The notes under the pieces are model-generated. The model made no database searches. It saw only the letters and a program-made list of their open reading frames with translations, and was not told the DNA's origin. This document shows positions 10,460-21,531 of a stretch of DNA of 64,000 bases, piece by piece. Every line of letters starts with the position of its first letter. Position 1 is the stretch's first letter. The DNA comes from Blasia pusilla (taxonomy: Eukaryota; Marchantiophyta; Marchantiopsida; Blasiales), in the NCBI GenBank assembly GCA_050084515.1, contig CM114271.1, positions 64,914,001-64,978,000 on the forward strand. Reading direction: 5' to 3'. The translations under genes and the position numbers were made by a program.

Positions 10460-11755
10460 ATGTACAACTCAAGGAAAAAGATACTCCTTTAATCGAAAAG
10501 TATGAAGTTCGTTCCCAAGAGATCACCGTTTCCTAAGTAAAGAGAGGTTTTATAAGAAATATCAAGAATAAATCCTTCTTCACTAAGCACTTAACTAATT
10601 ACAATAACTAAGTCTTCAGTAGTACAAAGAAAAAAAAAATGGTTTTCTTCCCTCTTGGAAAAGACTCTTCTCAAGTGCAGACAAAGACTCTTGCAAATCT
10701 TGGATAACAAAGTTCTAACGAAGACCTCAAAGAGACCTCAAGAATGAGCGGCTCATCCTACTTTCAGAACTGAATCTGTCACGGCAGGTTACTCACTGTC
10801 TAACAACTTTCCTACGCTCTTCGTGATTATCTTATAGAAATCCGAAATCACAAGACTCAACTCTCATCCCTATTGCAGCCCAATAAGGTTTTATACTCAA
10901 CTCCGCACATCAGAAAGCATGAGAGAAGACACTTCTTCTGCATCAAAGAGTGGAAAGAACTAGAAAGTGTTGCAAGGTTTAGAATGTACAAGAATCTTCA
11001 GCTTGGATCATCCCCACAGAACTTCTTCCACAACCCAACAAGACTACTGGAACTCAAGACACAAGGGAATGATCCCTTCTTCTTCTGCTTTATTCTTTAA
11101 ATAGTCTCTTACAATTCCTAATTGATCTTCCTATTCCACTCTAGATTTCTAACTGATAATCCTACCCTCCTCGGTTCAAATTCTCCAACCCTCCATCTTC
11201 CTTAGGCGGTTGGTTACCGTGGCGAGTTATTTCCGCTTCCTTCTGCACCGATGCGCCACTCCATTTTTTGCTTCCAAAACCGCCGCAACGGTTTTGTCTT
11301 CACAGTCTTTGCGCTCTTTGCAGTTCTATCTTCATAGTCTTATCTTCGCAATCCTATCTTCACAATCCTATCTTCGCGAAGATTCTTTGATCTTCGTTCT
11401 TTGTTCTTTGGTCGTCGCTCTTTGCTCAACGCTCTTCGTTTACAGTCTTTGCACGAAGACTCCTTTGGAACTTTGGATGCAAAGAAGAAGTCTTTACAGT
11501 CTTCCTTGACAGTCTCTACAGTCGTTTTCACTACTCCAAGATACTTCCCTGATCTTCCAATCTCCTTGTCTTCTCAATAGAGTATCACTAACTAGCCTTA
11601 TCAAGTACTCTTCCAACTATTTCTCTTCCTCTATTCATATTTACAATCTTCTACAAAATCTTCAATCTTGAGTCTTCCTTCGTAAAGACTTTTACCTATT
11701 TCTGTACAAAAAACATCCAAAATACAAAATTCTCACAAGAGTGGGTTATCACAGT
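10460..11755. other. Insertion in the satellite, no gene seen
   Basis: Pyrimidine-rich DNA with many copies of ATCTTC/CTTCG words, ending GGGTTATCAC just before satellite resumes at 11756. The composition and the terminal word resemble the right arm of the fold-back repeat (20620-21531), so it may be a diverged relative. Short ORFs here (for example 10873-11100 and 11210-11509) have no recognisable domain. Confidence 0.4.
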
Positions 11756-11809
11756 CCTTGAACAAGATGGAAAATGGAAAGATCCTCTTTTGTTAGAAGA
11801 TCCCATCAC

Positions 11810-12056
11810 CAAGGTTGCACACAAACAAAATACGTGTCCGCGCACATATCCATATTTGCGGACTAATATTCATCCGTAGGACAGACATATCCATGCGGGC
11901 TCAGATCCCACAAGTCGGGCTTGGGGCTTGCGTATGGCGGGCTCGGCTAGCCCGAAGGCGCGCCAGGGGCTGGGCAGGATCTGGGTCAGGCTCGAAAATG
12001 AGCCGCGGATACCTGGGTGCCATATTGGTGGACATATCTGTTTCCGTGCAACCTTG
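11810..12056. mobile_element. hAT-like MITE 1
   Basis: A 247-bp element with perfect 11-bp terminal inverted repeats, CAAGGTTGCAC at 11810 and GTGCAACCTTG at 12046. It is flanked by 8-bp target-site duplications, cccatcac (11802-11809) and cccattac (12057-12064), differing at one base. The 8-bp duplication and TIR length indicate a non-autonomous hAT element. It lies inside a satellite unit and is more GC-rich than its surroundings. Confidence 0.88.
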
Positions 12057-12897
12057 CCCATTACGCAGGTCCAAAATCCAATTGGATATTTTTGGGCTTT
12101 TGGTATATAACCACTTCATTTATCTTAAAACTTTGCACGAAGTGTACATATATCTTGAGGATGAACTAGCCTTAATTTTAGGTGAAGAGGAGGTCCTTGA
12201 TTAAGATGGAAATTGGAAAGACCCTATTTTGTTAGAAGGTCTGATCACATAGGTCCAAAAACGTTGAGAAAACGACTTAAATATTTTTGGGCTTTTGGTA
12301 ACAATTCCATTTTTTAAGAATTTTTTCAGAAAGTCTAGATATACTTTAAGGATCAAGTTTGCAAAATTTTAGGTCGAGATAAGATCCTTGAACAAGATGG
12401 AAATTGGGAAGATCCTCTTTTCCAAAAGGGTTTAATTATGCGGGTATAAAAACTACTTAAATATTTTTAGCCTTTGGATCACAAAAACGTTTTCCTTGAA
12501 ACCTTTCCGGGAGTCTACATACACCTTCACGATCAATTATGCCAAATTTCAAGTCAAGATGAGGTTTTTGAAGAAGATGGAAATTAGAAAGACCCTCTTT
12601 TTGGAGAGGGTTTATTAATAACACAAGTCCAAAACCACTTAATATTTTTGGTTGAAACTCACGAAGGAGTCTAGATACACGTTAAGGATCAAGTATCCAA
12701 TATTTGAGGTCAAGATAAGCTCATTGAACAAGATGAAAAATAGAAAGACTCTTTTTTAAAGGAAGGTTTAATGGCATGGATCCAAAAACCATTCAAATAT
12801 TTTTGGCCTTTGGGGTCACACCTCTATTTTGGTTTAAGCTTTGTAATGGATGTAGATATACCTTAAAGATTAATTATCTCAAATTTTGGGTTAAGAT

Positions 12898-13209
12898 TAT
12901 TGAAGATTGAGTTACAATCAAGCTCACGAGACATCTGAATTGCTATATTTGGTACTCACACGAAATAGGAGAGCTTAATCTTGATTAGTCAGTTAAGCGC
13001 GATTATCTTAACTAGGGTTAGTTAATCACAATTAGTCTAACTCGAGACTATGGTTAAGATTAGGATTAGGGTTGCTTGTACATACCCTATATAATTAAGA
13101 AGAGGACCAGCCTCCACTCATTCTCTCATTGCAAATTTTGTTCTCCATGGTGGTTTGTGAGTGTGAGAGATGTTTCCGACTAGTTATGCTTCTTTAGTAG
13201 TTTTCTACA
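12898..13209 (+). repeat. 5' LTR of copia element 1
   Basis: Starts TATTGAAGATTGAG and ends TTTCTACA. Judged by the flanking duplication the LTR starts with TA and not TG, although a TG lies three bases further in at 12901. It contains a TATA box (ccctatataatt, about 13084-13095), the likely promoter for the genomic RNA. About nine-tenths identical by eye to the 3' LTR. Confidence 0.9.
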
Positions 13210-13221
13210 TGGTATCAGAGC
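13210..13221 (+). promoter_or_regulatory. Primer-binding site, tRNA-iMet type
   Basis: TGGTATCAGAGC directly follows the 5' LTR and is the standard plant copia PBS complementary to the 3' end of initiator methionine tRNA. Confidence 0.95.
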
Positions 13222-13719
13222 GATAGGAGAACATCACTTGAAATTCTTGGTGTTAGAGGAAAGAAGAGAGGTAAGAGAAGGCGAAATTTCAATTTGGGAG
13301 AAGGAAATTTTGTACAGAGCTCAGTGGGTGCAGATTTCAAGTGGAGCTTTAACGGTGATATAACTTTGGAGGGATTTTTTAAGGCTTATCCGGTCGAGTT
13401 AGCCATCTGGGTCCGAAGCAGCAAGAAAAATTCCGTCATCTGACTAGTTATCTTGTAGAGCTCGTCAAGAGCTTTCCAACGCAACCAAAATCGCTCAATT
13501 CTGACAATCGGAGCTCCTGCAATAGCAATTTCAGTATAGGAAAGTGCAATTAGTTAAGAAAAGTTGTGCAGCTTGCTACATGCCAATTTGGACTAGTTCT
13601 TTCATATATTTGATCAATTTTAGTAAATTTTAGGTCAATTTTGGTGTAGGAGTGGTCTATACTTCATTTGGAGCAGCAGAGAGCGTGAAATTACGTTTTT
13701 GTGAGTGAAATCGTTCGTC

Positions 13720-14600
13720 ATGGAGTATTCCTCAACAACAATCACAAGCGAGAAGCTAGATAAGCAGAATTACAATATCTGGAAGATTTGCATGAAATAA
13801 TTTCTCATGGATCATGAACTATGGGAGCTTGTCTTAGGTGATGAGGCCAAGCTAGAAGGTGACTCAACAGACTTGAATGTTCGCGCCTGGAACAAACGCG
13901 CAAGGCAAGTAATCCACTACATTTCAATAACGATCAATTCCCCAATGATAGGTCACATTCAAGATGTTGATACTCCGAATGAGACTTGGGATACATTGGA
14001 AAAGCTATTCCAGATATCTACAAAGGCCACAAAGCTTCAATTGGAACAAAAATTGAACGAAGTGAGAAAATGATCGTAGAGCATTAATGATTATATTTTG
14101 AGTATCAGACATATTGTTAGTTGAATAGTATTGGAGTGACAGTAGAAGATGATGATTTGATTTTGTTCACTCTTCAAGGCCTTTCAAAGGACTACAAGTC
14201 CTTTGAGATCTCTATTTCTATGAGAGAGAAGTATCCAACCTTTAAAGAGTTAGTCCCTCTGTTAATCAATGAAGAGATGGGCCTAGTAGGCAGCGATAGG
14301 TAGCTTGTCTAGTCTGCAAGAGAGTGCGCTATTTGTAGGTTATGGATCAAACAGAGGTAGGGATGGTGGCAAAAGCTTCTGTGATCATGGTAGATATCAA
14401 GCATATGGAAAAAGAGGCGCTCAATATAACATCACTCAATCAACTATGAACCAATACTATACATAATCACAAGGTGGTGATGGTGGAAACCGTTGGGGTC
14501 GAGGTCAACAACAGAGGGTCCCTGGATCTTGCAATTAGTGTGGGATAAAGGGTCACTATGCAAAGTTTTGCTCCAAGAAGAAGGCACATATGAGAACATG
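13720..14600 (+). pseudogene. gag: copia element 1 gag
   Basis: The UBN2-type copia Gag starts at the ATG at 13720 (MEYSSTTITSEKLDKQNY). It includes WDTLEKLFQ, a stretch giving ISMREKYPTFKELVPLLINEE, and a zinc knuckle C-N-stop-C-GIKGHYAKFC near 14530-14570, where the third residue Gln is now TAG. Stops: TAA at about 13798, TGA and TAG near 14071-14078, others around 14120. The frame moves from 1 to 3 near 14100. Confidence 0.88.
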
Positions 14601-14699
14601 AGCCTTACAACAACAAAACTATGTGGAGCAACAACACCAAGACCAGTACCAAGAACAACAACATTAACAAACGAAGCATCTCTTGGTCATGACTCATTA

Positions 14700-16380
14700 T
14701 ATGGGAGTAATGGTCAAGAAAGACTTGACAGTAGATTGGTACATTGACTCTGGTGCATCAAATCACATGACCTCACAAGCTAAATAGTTTAGTAGTTTAG
14801 AGTCGGTGAAAGATCATGCAATTGTGCTCATAGAAAATGACATTCAACATTATATCACGCATACCGATAAAGTTCCAATAACATCAGATGGTCTTTGTGC
14901 TCTTGGAAATATTCTCTATATTCCTACCATTGCAAGAAACTTGATCTCTATAGGACACATAGTAGAATAGGGTTATCATGTGAAGTTTAACGTAAATGGT
15001 TGTTTCATTGAAACAATGGATGACCATACTACGATAGCCAAAAGAACTACATGTGGCAGAATGTTCAAATAAGATGTTTCTATGCCAAAGATTCAAACAA
15101 CAATGTATGTTCAAACCAGCCAACAAGTCACAGATCTAAATATGTGGCATAAAAGAATTAGAGATATGAATCTTCAAAGATTACAAAGTCTTTCATCATC
15201 TAATATAATAATAAGACTCCCTAAATTAGCGAGTCCTACTACGTTAGAGGTATGTCCTACTTGCCAATTTGAAAAACAAGTTAGATTTCCTTTTCCAAAG
15301 CAAGGTGGAAGATCATCCAAGATATTGTAGTTGATCCATAATAATGTGTGGATAGCATCACAACATAGCCTTAGTGGTTGCCAATAATTTATTTCATTTA
15401 TTGATGACTTCTCTAGGTATATTTGGGTATACTTTATGAAAGCCAAGTGAGAGATATTCTCATTGTTCCAAACATTCAGAGTTCTAGTAGAGAAACTGAC
15501 TAGAGAACACATTCTGAAATTGCGTTGTGATGGAGGAGGAGAGTATTTTTCAACAAAGTTTGATGACTATTAACATCAGAACGACATCCAACGTCAAGTG
15601 ACTTGCCGTTACACTCCACAACAAAATGGAGTGGCTGAGAGGAAGAATCAACATATTGCTAAAGTGGCACGAGCCATACCGGATGAGAAGAACGTGCCTA
15701 AGGTGTATTGGGCAGAGGTTGTAGGATGTGTAGTCTTCTTAATCAACGGAACTCCAACAATAGAAGTCTAGGATAAAACTCCATTCGAAGTCTTCATAGG
15801 AAGTAAACCTGATTTTTCCTTCTTGAAAGTATTTGGCATTATCTGTTATGCTCATATTCCTTCTGAGAGACGTCAGAAATTAAATCCCAAGTTTGAAAGA
15901 TGTATCTTCATTGGCTATGTTGATGGAACTAAGGGGTAGAAGTGCTACATTCCATCCTCTAGGCAGCTTATTATTAGTCACGATGTTGTCTTTGATGAGC
16001 TAAAGTCATAGTATGCTCCATCTGAGCCTATTTCACCTCTAAATTCATTTGTTGAGGGGGAGAATATGATTATAAACCAACAGACATTGTCTTCAACTTC
16101 CCCAAGTACTAGTGAAGGATTAGGAGACGTTCTAGATTCATCAGTTAAATCTGTTAGTCCATGGAGGGGAAGAGTACGTTTTCAGTGTATTGACACTAGT
16201 TAGAGCTCAAGTCAGGTGTTAGAGGCATCTATCTTTGAACAACAACTTCGTAGATCGAGTAGAGTTACACCTCCAGTTCATAGATTCATAAATGAAGGTT
16301 TTCTTGCGACACATCATGCATATATGATGACTACCCTTCAAGAACATGAGCCGAGTTATTTTGAAGAAGCTGCAAGTAAA
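14700..16380 (+). pseudogene. copia element 1 protease and integrase
   Basis: Protease active site WYIDSGASNHMTSQ at about 14735-14775, intact DSGA. The GAG-pre-integrase region includes MWHKRIRDMNLQRL, then CPTCQFEKQVRFPF (zinc-binding Cys pair). The integrase core has FIDDFSRYIWVYF, LRCDGGGEYFS (Asp region) and TPQQNGVAERKNQ (catalytic Glu region), followed by YWAEVVGCVVFLIN and FGIICYAHIPSERRQKL. Multiple TAG/TAA/TGA stops interrupt a mostly continuous frame. Confidence 0.92.
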
Positions 16381-16398
16381 GTCGAATGAATTGAAGCC

Positions 16399-17904
16399 AT
16401 GGAGGAAGAGCTTGCTGCATTAAGACATCAACAAACATGGGAGCTGGTTGATATACCTTCCAGTAAAGAAGCTGTTGGTTACAAATGGATTTACAAAATC
16501 AAGCGTAATCAAGATAGTACAATTAACAGATACAAAGCGAGATTGGTGGCTAAGGGCTATGCACAACAATATGGCATCGATTATGAGGAAAGATTTAACC
16601 ATGTTGTAAAGATGGCGACTACGACAATAGTGGTTGCAGTTGCAATAAGTAAGAAGTGGAGATTACATCACATGGACGTCAATAATACCTTCTTGAATGG
16701 AGATCTATACGAGGAGGTATGTATGACTCAACCACCTCGATACGAGCATCCCAAGTTTCTATTTTGCGTATGCAGGTTGAAGAAAGCTCTATACGGGCTC
16801 AAACAAGCTCCAAGAGCTTGGTATGGCAAGATAACATACGTCCTACAAGAGTTGGGTTTTAGGATGTGTGATTCTGATTCCTCGTTATACGTCTTGAGAG
16901 GACAAGATCATACGGTTCTCATTATGTTGTATGTTGACAATCTCCTGATTACTGGGAGTACTAAAGAAATGATACAATAAGTCAAGCTTAAGTTACAAGC
17001 AGAATTTGATATGAAGGACTTGGGAGAACTGAAGTACTTCCTTGGTATTGAGTTTATCAAGGTTAGAGAAAGCATGTGGTTACTACAACGAAAATATGCT
17101 CTTCACATGCTTTCAAAATATGGTATGAGGGCTTATAAGCCAATCTTTACACCGTTGGACTAGATTGTGAAGCTAAGAGTGGATGAAGGAGAGTTGCTTG
17201 CAGATTCTAATATATACAGGCGCATGGTTGGAAGTTTAATATATCTAACTATAACCAGACTAGATTTGAGCTATGCTTTTGGAAAAGTGAGCCAGTTTAT
17301 GCAAACACCTCGAAAACCTCACCTTGATATTGTACGGAGGATTATGCGGTATGTGAAATTCTCTATTCAATTTGGGCTTGAATTTGAACCTTCTCCGAGT
17401 TTTCATTTACAAGGATTTACAGATGCTAATTGGGCAAGAAGCGTGTCTGATCGACACTCCACATCTGGTTATTCATTTACTTTAGGAAGCGCAACTATAA
17501 GTTGGGCTTCAAAGAAGCAACCTACAGTTGCTTTATCTTCAACAGAGGCTGAGTACAGAGGAGCAACCAATGCAGCATGTAAGGCGGTGTGGCTTCATCG
17601 ATTACTTGTTGAGATTGGTGTTAGTAATTTATGACCTAGTGTAATATATGCAGACAATATTAGTAGCATCAAGCTTGCTAATAACCCTGTGTTTCATGCT
17701 CGTACAAAGCATGTTGAGGTGCATTATCATTTTATGGGAGAGAAAGTATTTGAAGGAAAAATTGATCTAGTGTATATAGGGACAGATCAGCAAATTGCTG
17801 ACATCTTTACAAAAACATTGTCTAGAGATAAGTTTGAGATGTTTAGAAATGATTTAGGCATTAGAGATATCGATATGAGCTTGAGGGGAAGTATTGAAGA
17901 TTGA
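16399..17904 (+). pseudogene. copia element 1 reverse transcriptase and RNase H
   Basis: RT begins EELAALRHQQTWELVDIP and continues YKWIYKIKR, RYKARLVAKGYAQ, HHMDVNNTFLNGDL, LKKALYGLKQAPRAWY and MLYVDNLLITG. The catalytic YVDD is YVDN here (about 16927-16938), a lesion of an essential Asp. RNase H has GFTDANWARS, SRKQ-equivalent SKKQPTVALSSTEAEYRGA, YADNISSIKLA, and the C-terminal TKHVEVHYHF..IADIFTKTL. Stops: TAA 16978, TAG 17161, TGA 17632. The protein ends at the TGA at 17902, inside the start of the 3' LTR. Confidence 0.95.
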
Positions 17905-18203
17905 GTTACAGTCAAGCTCATGAGACACTTGAATTGCTATATTTGGTACTCACACGAAGTAGGGAAGCTTAATCTTGGTTAGTCAATTAAGCGAGATTAT
18001 CTTAACTAGGATTAGTTAATCACAGTTGGTATAACTCGAGACTATGGTTAAGGTTAGGGTTAGGATTGCTTGTACATACCCTTTATAATTGAGAAGAGAA
18101 CTAGCCTCCACTCATTCTCTCATTACAAATTTTGTTCTCCATGGTGGTTTGTGAGTGTGAGAGCCTTTTCCCACCAATTATGCTTCTTTAGCAATTTTCC
18201 ACA
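17892..18203 (+). repeat. 3' LTR of copia element 1
   Basis: 312 bp, starting TATTGAAG after the polypurine tract TTGAGGGGAAG (17881-17891) and ending TTTCCACA, followed by the duplicated aagat. The TATA box is changed to ccctttataatt. Satellite sequence resumes immediately. Confidence 0.9.
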
Positions 18204-19117
18204 AAGATGAGGTCCTTGAAGAAGATGGACATTGAAATACCTTCTTTTGCTAGAAGGTTTGATCGTCCATGCGGGTCCAAAAATCACTTAAAAATAAATT
18301 TAGGCTTTTGGTCACAACTCCATTTTTCTTAAGACTTTTTAGGAAGTGTAGATACATCTGAAGGATAAAGTTTCCCAAATTTTAGGTCAAAATTAGATCC
18401 TTAAACAAGATGAAAAATACAAAGACCCTTTTTTCCAAGAATGTTTATTAATAGCATGAGTCCAAAAATGACTTAAATATTTTTGGCATTTGGTTCACAA
18501 CTTCATTTTTCTTGAAACTTTGAAGTAGCTCTAGATACGGTAAGATTAATTGTCATAAATTTTTGGTCAAGATGAGGTCCTTGAAGAACATGGAAATTTG
18601 AAGGACCCTTCTTTTTCTAAAAGGTCTCATCGTGCGGGTCCAAGAACCACATAAATATTTTTGGGCTTTTAATCACAACTCCATTTTTCTTGAAACTTTG
18701 AAGTACGTCTAGATGCGCCTTAAGGTTTAAGTGCTCTAAAGTTTTGGCCAAGATGAGTTCCATGAAGAACATGGGAATTGGAAAGACCCTCCTTCGCTAA
18801 AAAGTCTCATCGCGCGGGTCTAAAAACCAATTAAATATTTTTGGGCTTTTAGTCACAACTCCATTTTTCTTGAAACTTTCCTAGAAGTCTAGATTCCCCT
18901 TGGGAATCAAGCATCCTAAATATCAATTCAAGATGAGACCCTTCAATAAGATGAAAATTGGAAAGATCCTCTTTTCCAAGAAGGTTTAATCGTGCGGATC
19001 CAAAACCACTTACATATTCTAAGCCTTTGGGTCTCACCAATATTTTCCTTGAAAATTTCCAAGAAGTCTATTTACTCTTTAAGGATCAAGTGTCCCAAAT
19101 TTCAGGTCAAGATGAGT
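18204..19117. repeat. Satellite of about 180 bp, middle block
   Basis: Five consecutive diverged units. The AAGATGAG-type block recurs near 18204, 18387, 18567, 18748 and 18930, and again at 19106, a period of about 176-184 bp. This is the clearest tandem stretch in the window. Confidence 0.85.
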
Positions 19118-20040
19118 GTGATATCTTCTTTTCTTGAGATTTTTGCAAAAATATGGTTTTTCAGTTAGAATAGGGTACTTATCTTTGCAAAGATGGAGCG
19201 AAGAAAACATGTTGTCAAAAAATGTAATAAATAGGAAGATTATTTGAAGATTGGAAATGTTTAGAGTGAATTGGATTTCAAGGAGAAGAAAAAGAGGTTG
19301 ATAAGGCCAAGGAATTGTCTTTGAGAAAAGCGGAAACTGATTTGGATGAACTTCGGAAGAAGAAGAATAAGACTAAAGATGACTTCGTGATAGGAAAGAG
19401 TAATTCCAAAAGAAAGATGAATAAATTCTATCCTCATAATGAAGACTCTATAAAGGAGACTAAGTAAGAAGATAAGGGACACTCTTTGTGAAGACTAAAA
19501 GATCTTCGTGACGAAGACTTCCGAGAGTCTGAAGATTGTGTAGATAGAAGTAGTTAGAACAAAAAAGACACATCGGTTGGGGGAAAAGATAAAAGAAAGG
19601 GTAAGACGCTTAGAAAGAACACAACGGTTAGATAAACACATTCAGCAGGATTACCAAAAAACTAAGATTGACCATTTTTTAGAGAGTTAGCAAGATTTTA
19701 AGAGACATCTTGGTCCAAAAAGTTGTTCTAGATCTCAACCGCAGATCCTACTGAAACTAATATTTTTTGAAAACTCTCATGAGGAAGAACTAACATTTGA
19801 GTGAGCGGGTAGATGTTGTTGGAATGATCCAAGCTTAGGATAGAGTAGGATCTTAAGATTAAACACTTTCATAGCCTTGTGTATCTTTGATGAAATAGTG
19901 AGCATTCCATTCTTTCATTCTATAGTGCGGTGGTGGTAGTCTTTATCCTATTGGATCTACAAGATGGAAATAATGTTTGAGTATGTCTAGATTCTCAAAA
20001 AGAGAGAGTATGTAGTGGATATGATGTATGAAATGTGTAA
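19118..20040. repeat. Left arm of a large fold-back inverted repeat
   Basis: Starts gtgatatcttcttttcttg and is the diverged reverse complement of 20620-21531. Matching segments include the start against the end of the right arm (aaaagtaggtatcac at 21531), the region around 19500 against 21110, and 19810-19970 against 20690-20850. No transposase seen. It interrupts the satellite. Confidence 0.75.
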
Positions 20041-20619
20041 GATAGAGAGTAATTGTGATGGATTGATTTCTAATAGTAGGGAGAGTTATCTGAACACTAC
20101 GACCTCCTTCAAGCTCATTCTCAATAATCAAGAGTCTGATTCGAAAGAATAGACTCCTAATTTCACTTGAGAAGATACTTCGTAGGGAAACTAAATGTCC
20201 TACTAAGAAGGAGATAGAAGAGTGGAATGTAAATTGAAGAATGTTGAAATAAATTAAGTATTTGTGAAAGCATCCTCTTAAGATATTTGTCTTTCTAGAG
20301 AAAAAGATGATCCTCTTGGGAACAAATCATATCTCTAAAGACCATAAAGTTAATTTTGTCAATTTATAAGACGTTACAATGAGGTCCTTGAATAAGATGG
20401 AAATTGGAAAAACCCTCTTTTGCTAAAAGGTGTGATCGTGCGTGTCCAAAAACCATTTGAAATAATTTTGGGCTTTTGTTGATAACTCTATTTTTCTCCA
20501 AACTTTTTCAGAAGTCTAGATACACCATTACAATAAAGTGTTCCAAAGTTTAGGTAAAGATGAGGTCTTTGAAGAAGATGGAAATTAGAAAGAACCTCTT
20601 TTCCAAGAAGGTTTAATGA
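20041..20619. other. Centre of the fold-back repeat, with two satellite units
   Basis: 20041-20370 is unique and non-coding. 20375-20615 holds about one and a half satellite units (GAGGTCCTTGAATAAGATGG at 20381 and its relative at 20562). The two inverted arms may therefore be two separate insertions of one element on either side of satellite DNA. Confidence 0.55.
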
Positions 20620-21531
20620 TGGATACAATGTATGAAATATGTATACTCCATTCACACTCTCTCTTTCTCAGAATCAAGATTTGAATATTCTTTCTATCTT
20701 GTAGATCCAATAGGATAGAGACTACCACTAGCGTACTACAGAATGAAAGAATGGAATGCTCACTATCTCATCTATAAGACATAAGGCTATGAAAGTGTAC
20801 AAGCTTAAGATCCTACTTTATCCTAAGCTTGAATCACTCCAATATCATCTACTTGCTCATTCAAATGATAGTTCTTCCTCTTGAGAGTCTTCTTAAATAC
20901 TAGTTTCAGTAGGATCCGCGGCCGAGATCTAGAACAACTTTTGGTCAAGATGTCTCTTAAAAATCTTGCTAACTATCTCAGCAATGGTCAATCTTGGTTT
21001 TCTCGTGACCCCGCTGAATGTGTTAATCTAACCGTTGTGTTCTTTCTAAGTGTTGTATCCTTTGTTATCTTTTTTCCCAACCGTTGTGTCTTTTTTGTTC
21101 TAACTACTTCTATCTGCAGCCTTCAGACTCTCGAAAGTCTTCGTCACAAAGATCTTTTAGTCTTCATGAAGGGCGTTCCTTATCTTCTTACTTACTCTCC
21201 TTTACATAGTCTTCGTTACGAAGACAAAATATCTTCGTCTTCTTTATGGAATTACTCTTTCCTACCGCGAGGTCAACTTTAGTCTTTCGCTTGTTTTTGA
21301 AGTTCATCAAATTCAATTTCGAGTTTTCCTTGAAGACAATTCCTTGGCTTTTTCAACCTCTTAGTCTTCTCATTGAAGTTCAATTTACCTTATAGAGTTC
21401 CAATCTTCAAACCTGCTTCCTCTTTATTACATTTCTCCACAAAACATCTTTTTCGCTCCATCTTCGTGAAGTACCCTATGCTAACTAGAAAATCCTACTT
21501 TTGCAAAAATTTCAAGAAAAGTAGGTATCAC
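20620..21531. repeat. Right arm of the fold-back inverted repeat
   Basis: Diverged reverse complement of 19118-20040, ending aggtatcac at 21531. The 133-codon ORF at 20881-21282 lies wholly inside this repeat and has no recognisable domain, so it is not called as a gene. Confidence 0.75.

Larger units (their letters stand above)
10117..12897. repeat. Degenerate satellite of about 180 bp, left block
   Basis: Diverged tandem units each contain a block like GGTCCTTGAACAAGATGG, then AAGACCCTCTTTT, a hinge GGGTCCAAAAACC, ACTTAAATATTTTTGGG, TTGAAACTTTCC and TCTAGATACACCTTAAGGATC. Clear unit starts lie near 10117, 10270, 12190, 12370, 12555 and 12715. The array is interrupted at about 10460-11755 by unrelated CTTCG-rich DNA and at 11810-12056 by a MITE. 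It continues at 18204 beyond copia element 1. Unit length near 180 bp is similar to many plant centromeric or heterochromatic satellites. Confidence 0.75.
12898..18203 (+). mobile_element. Ty1/copia LTR retrotransposon, element 1
   Basis: A full-length element of about 5.3 kb with a pair of LTRs (12898-13209 and 17892-18203, 312 bp each) flanked by the 5-bp duplication aagat (12893-12897 and 18204-18208). A primer-binding site and a polypurine tract are present. Domain order gag, protease, integrase, RT, RNase H is the copia order. It inserted into a satellite unit: rejoining the flanks restores the satellite block. Roughly 18 in-frame stops and at least one frameshift inactivate it. Confidence 0.95.

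Noticed and set aside
20881-21282. 133-codon ORF as a gene
   Set aside because: It lies inside the right arm of the inverted repeat, with low-complexity composition and no domain.
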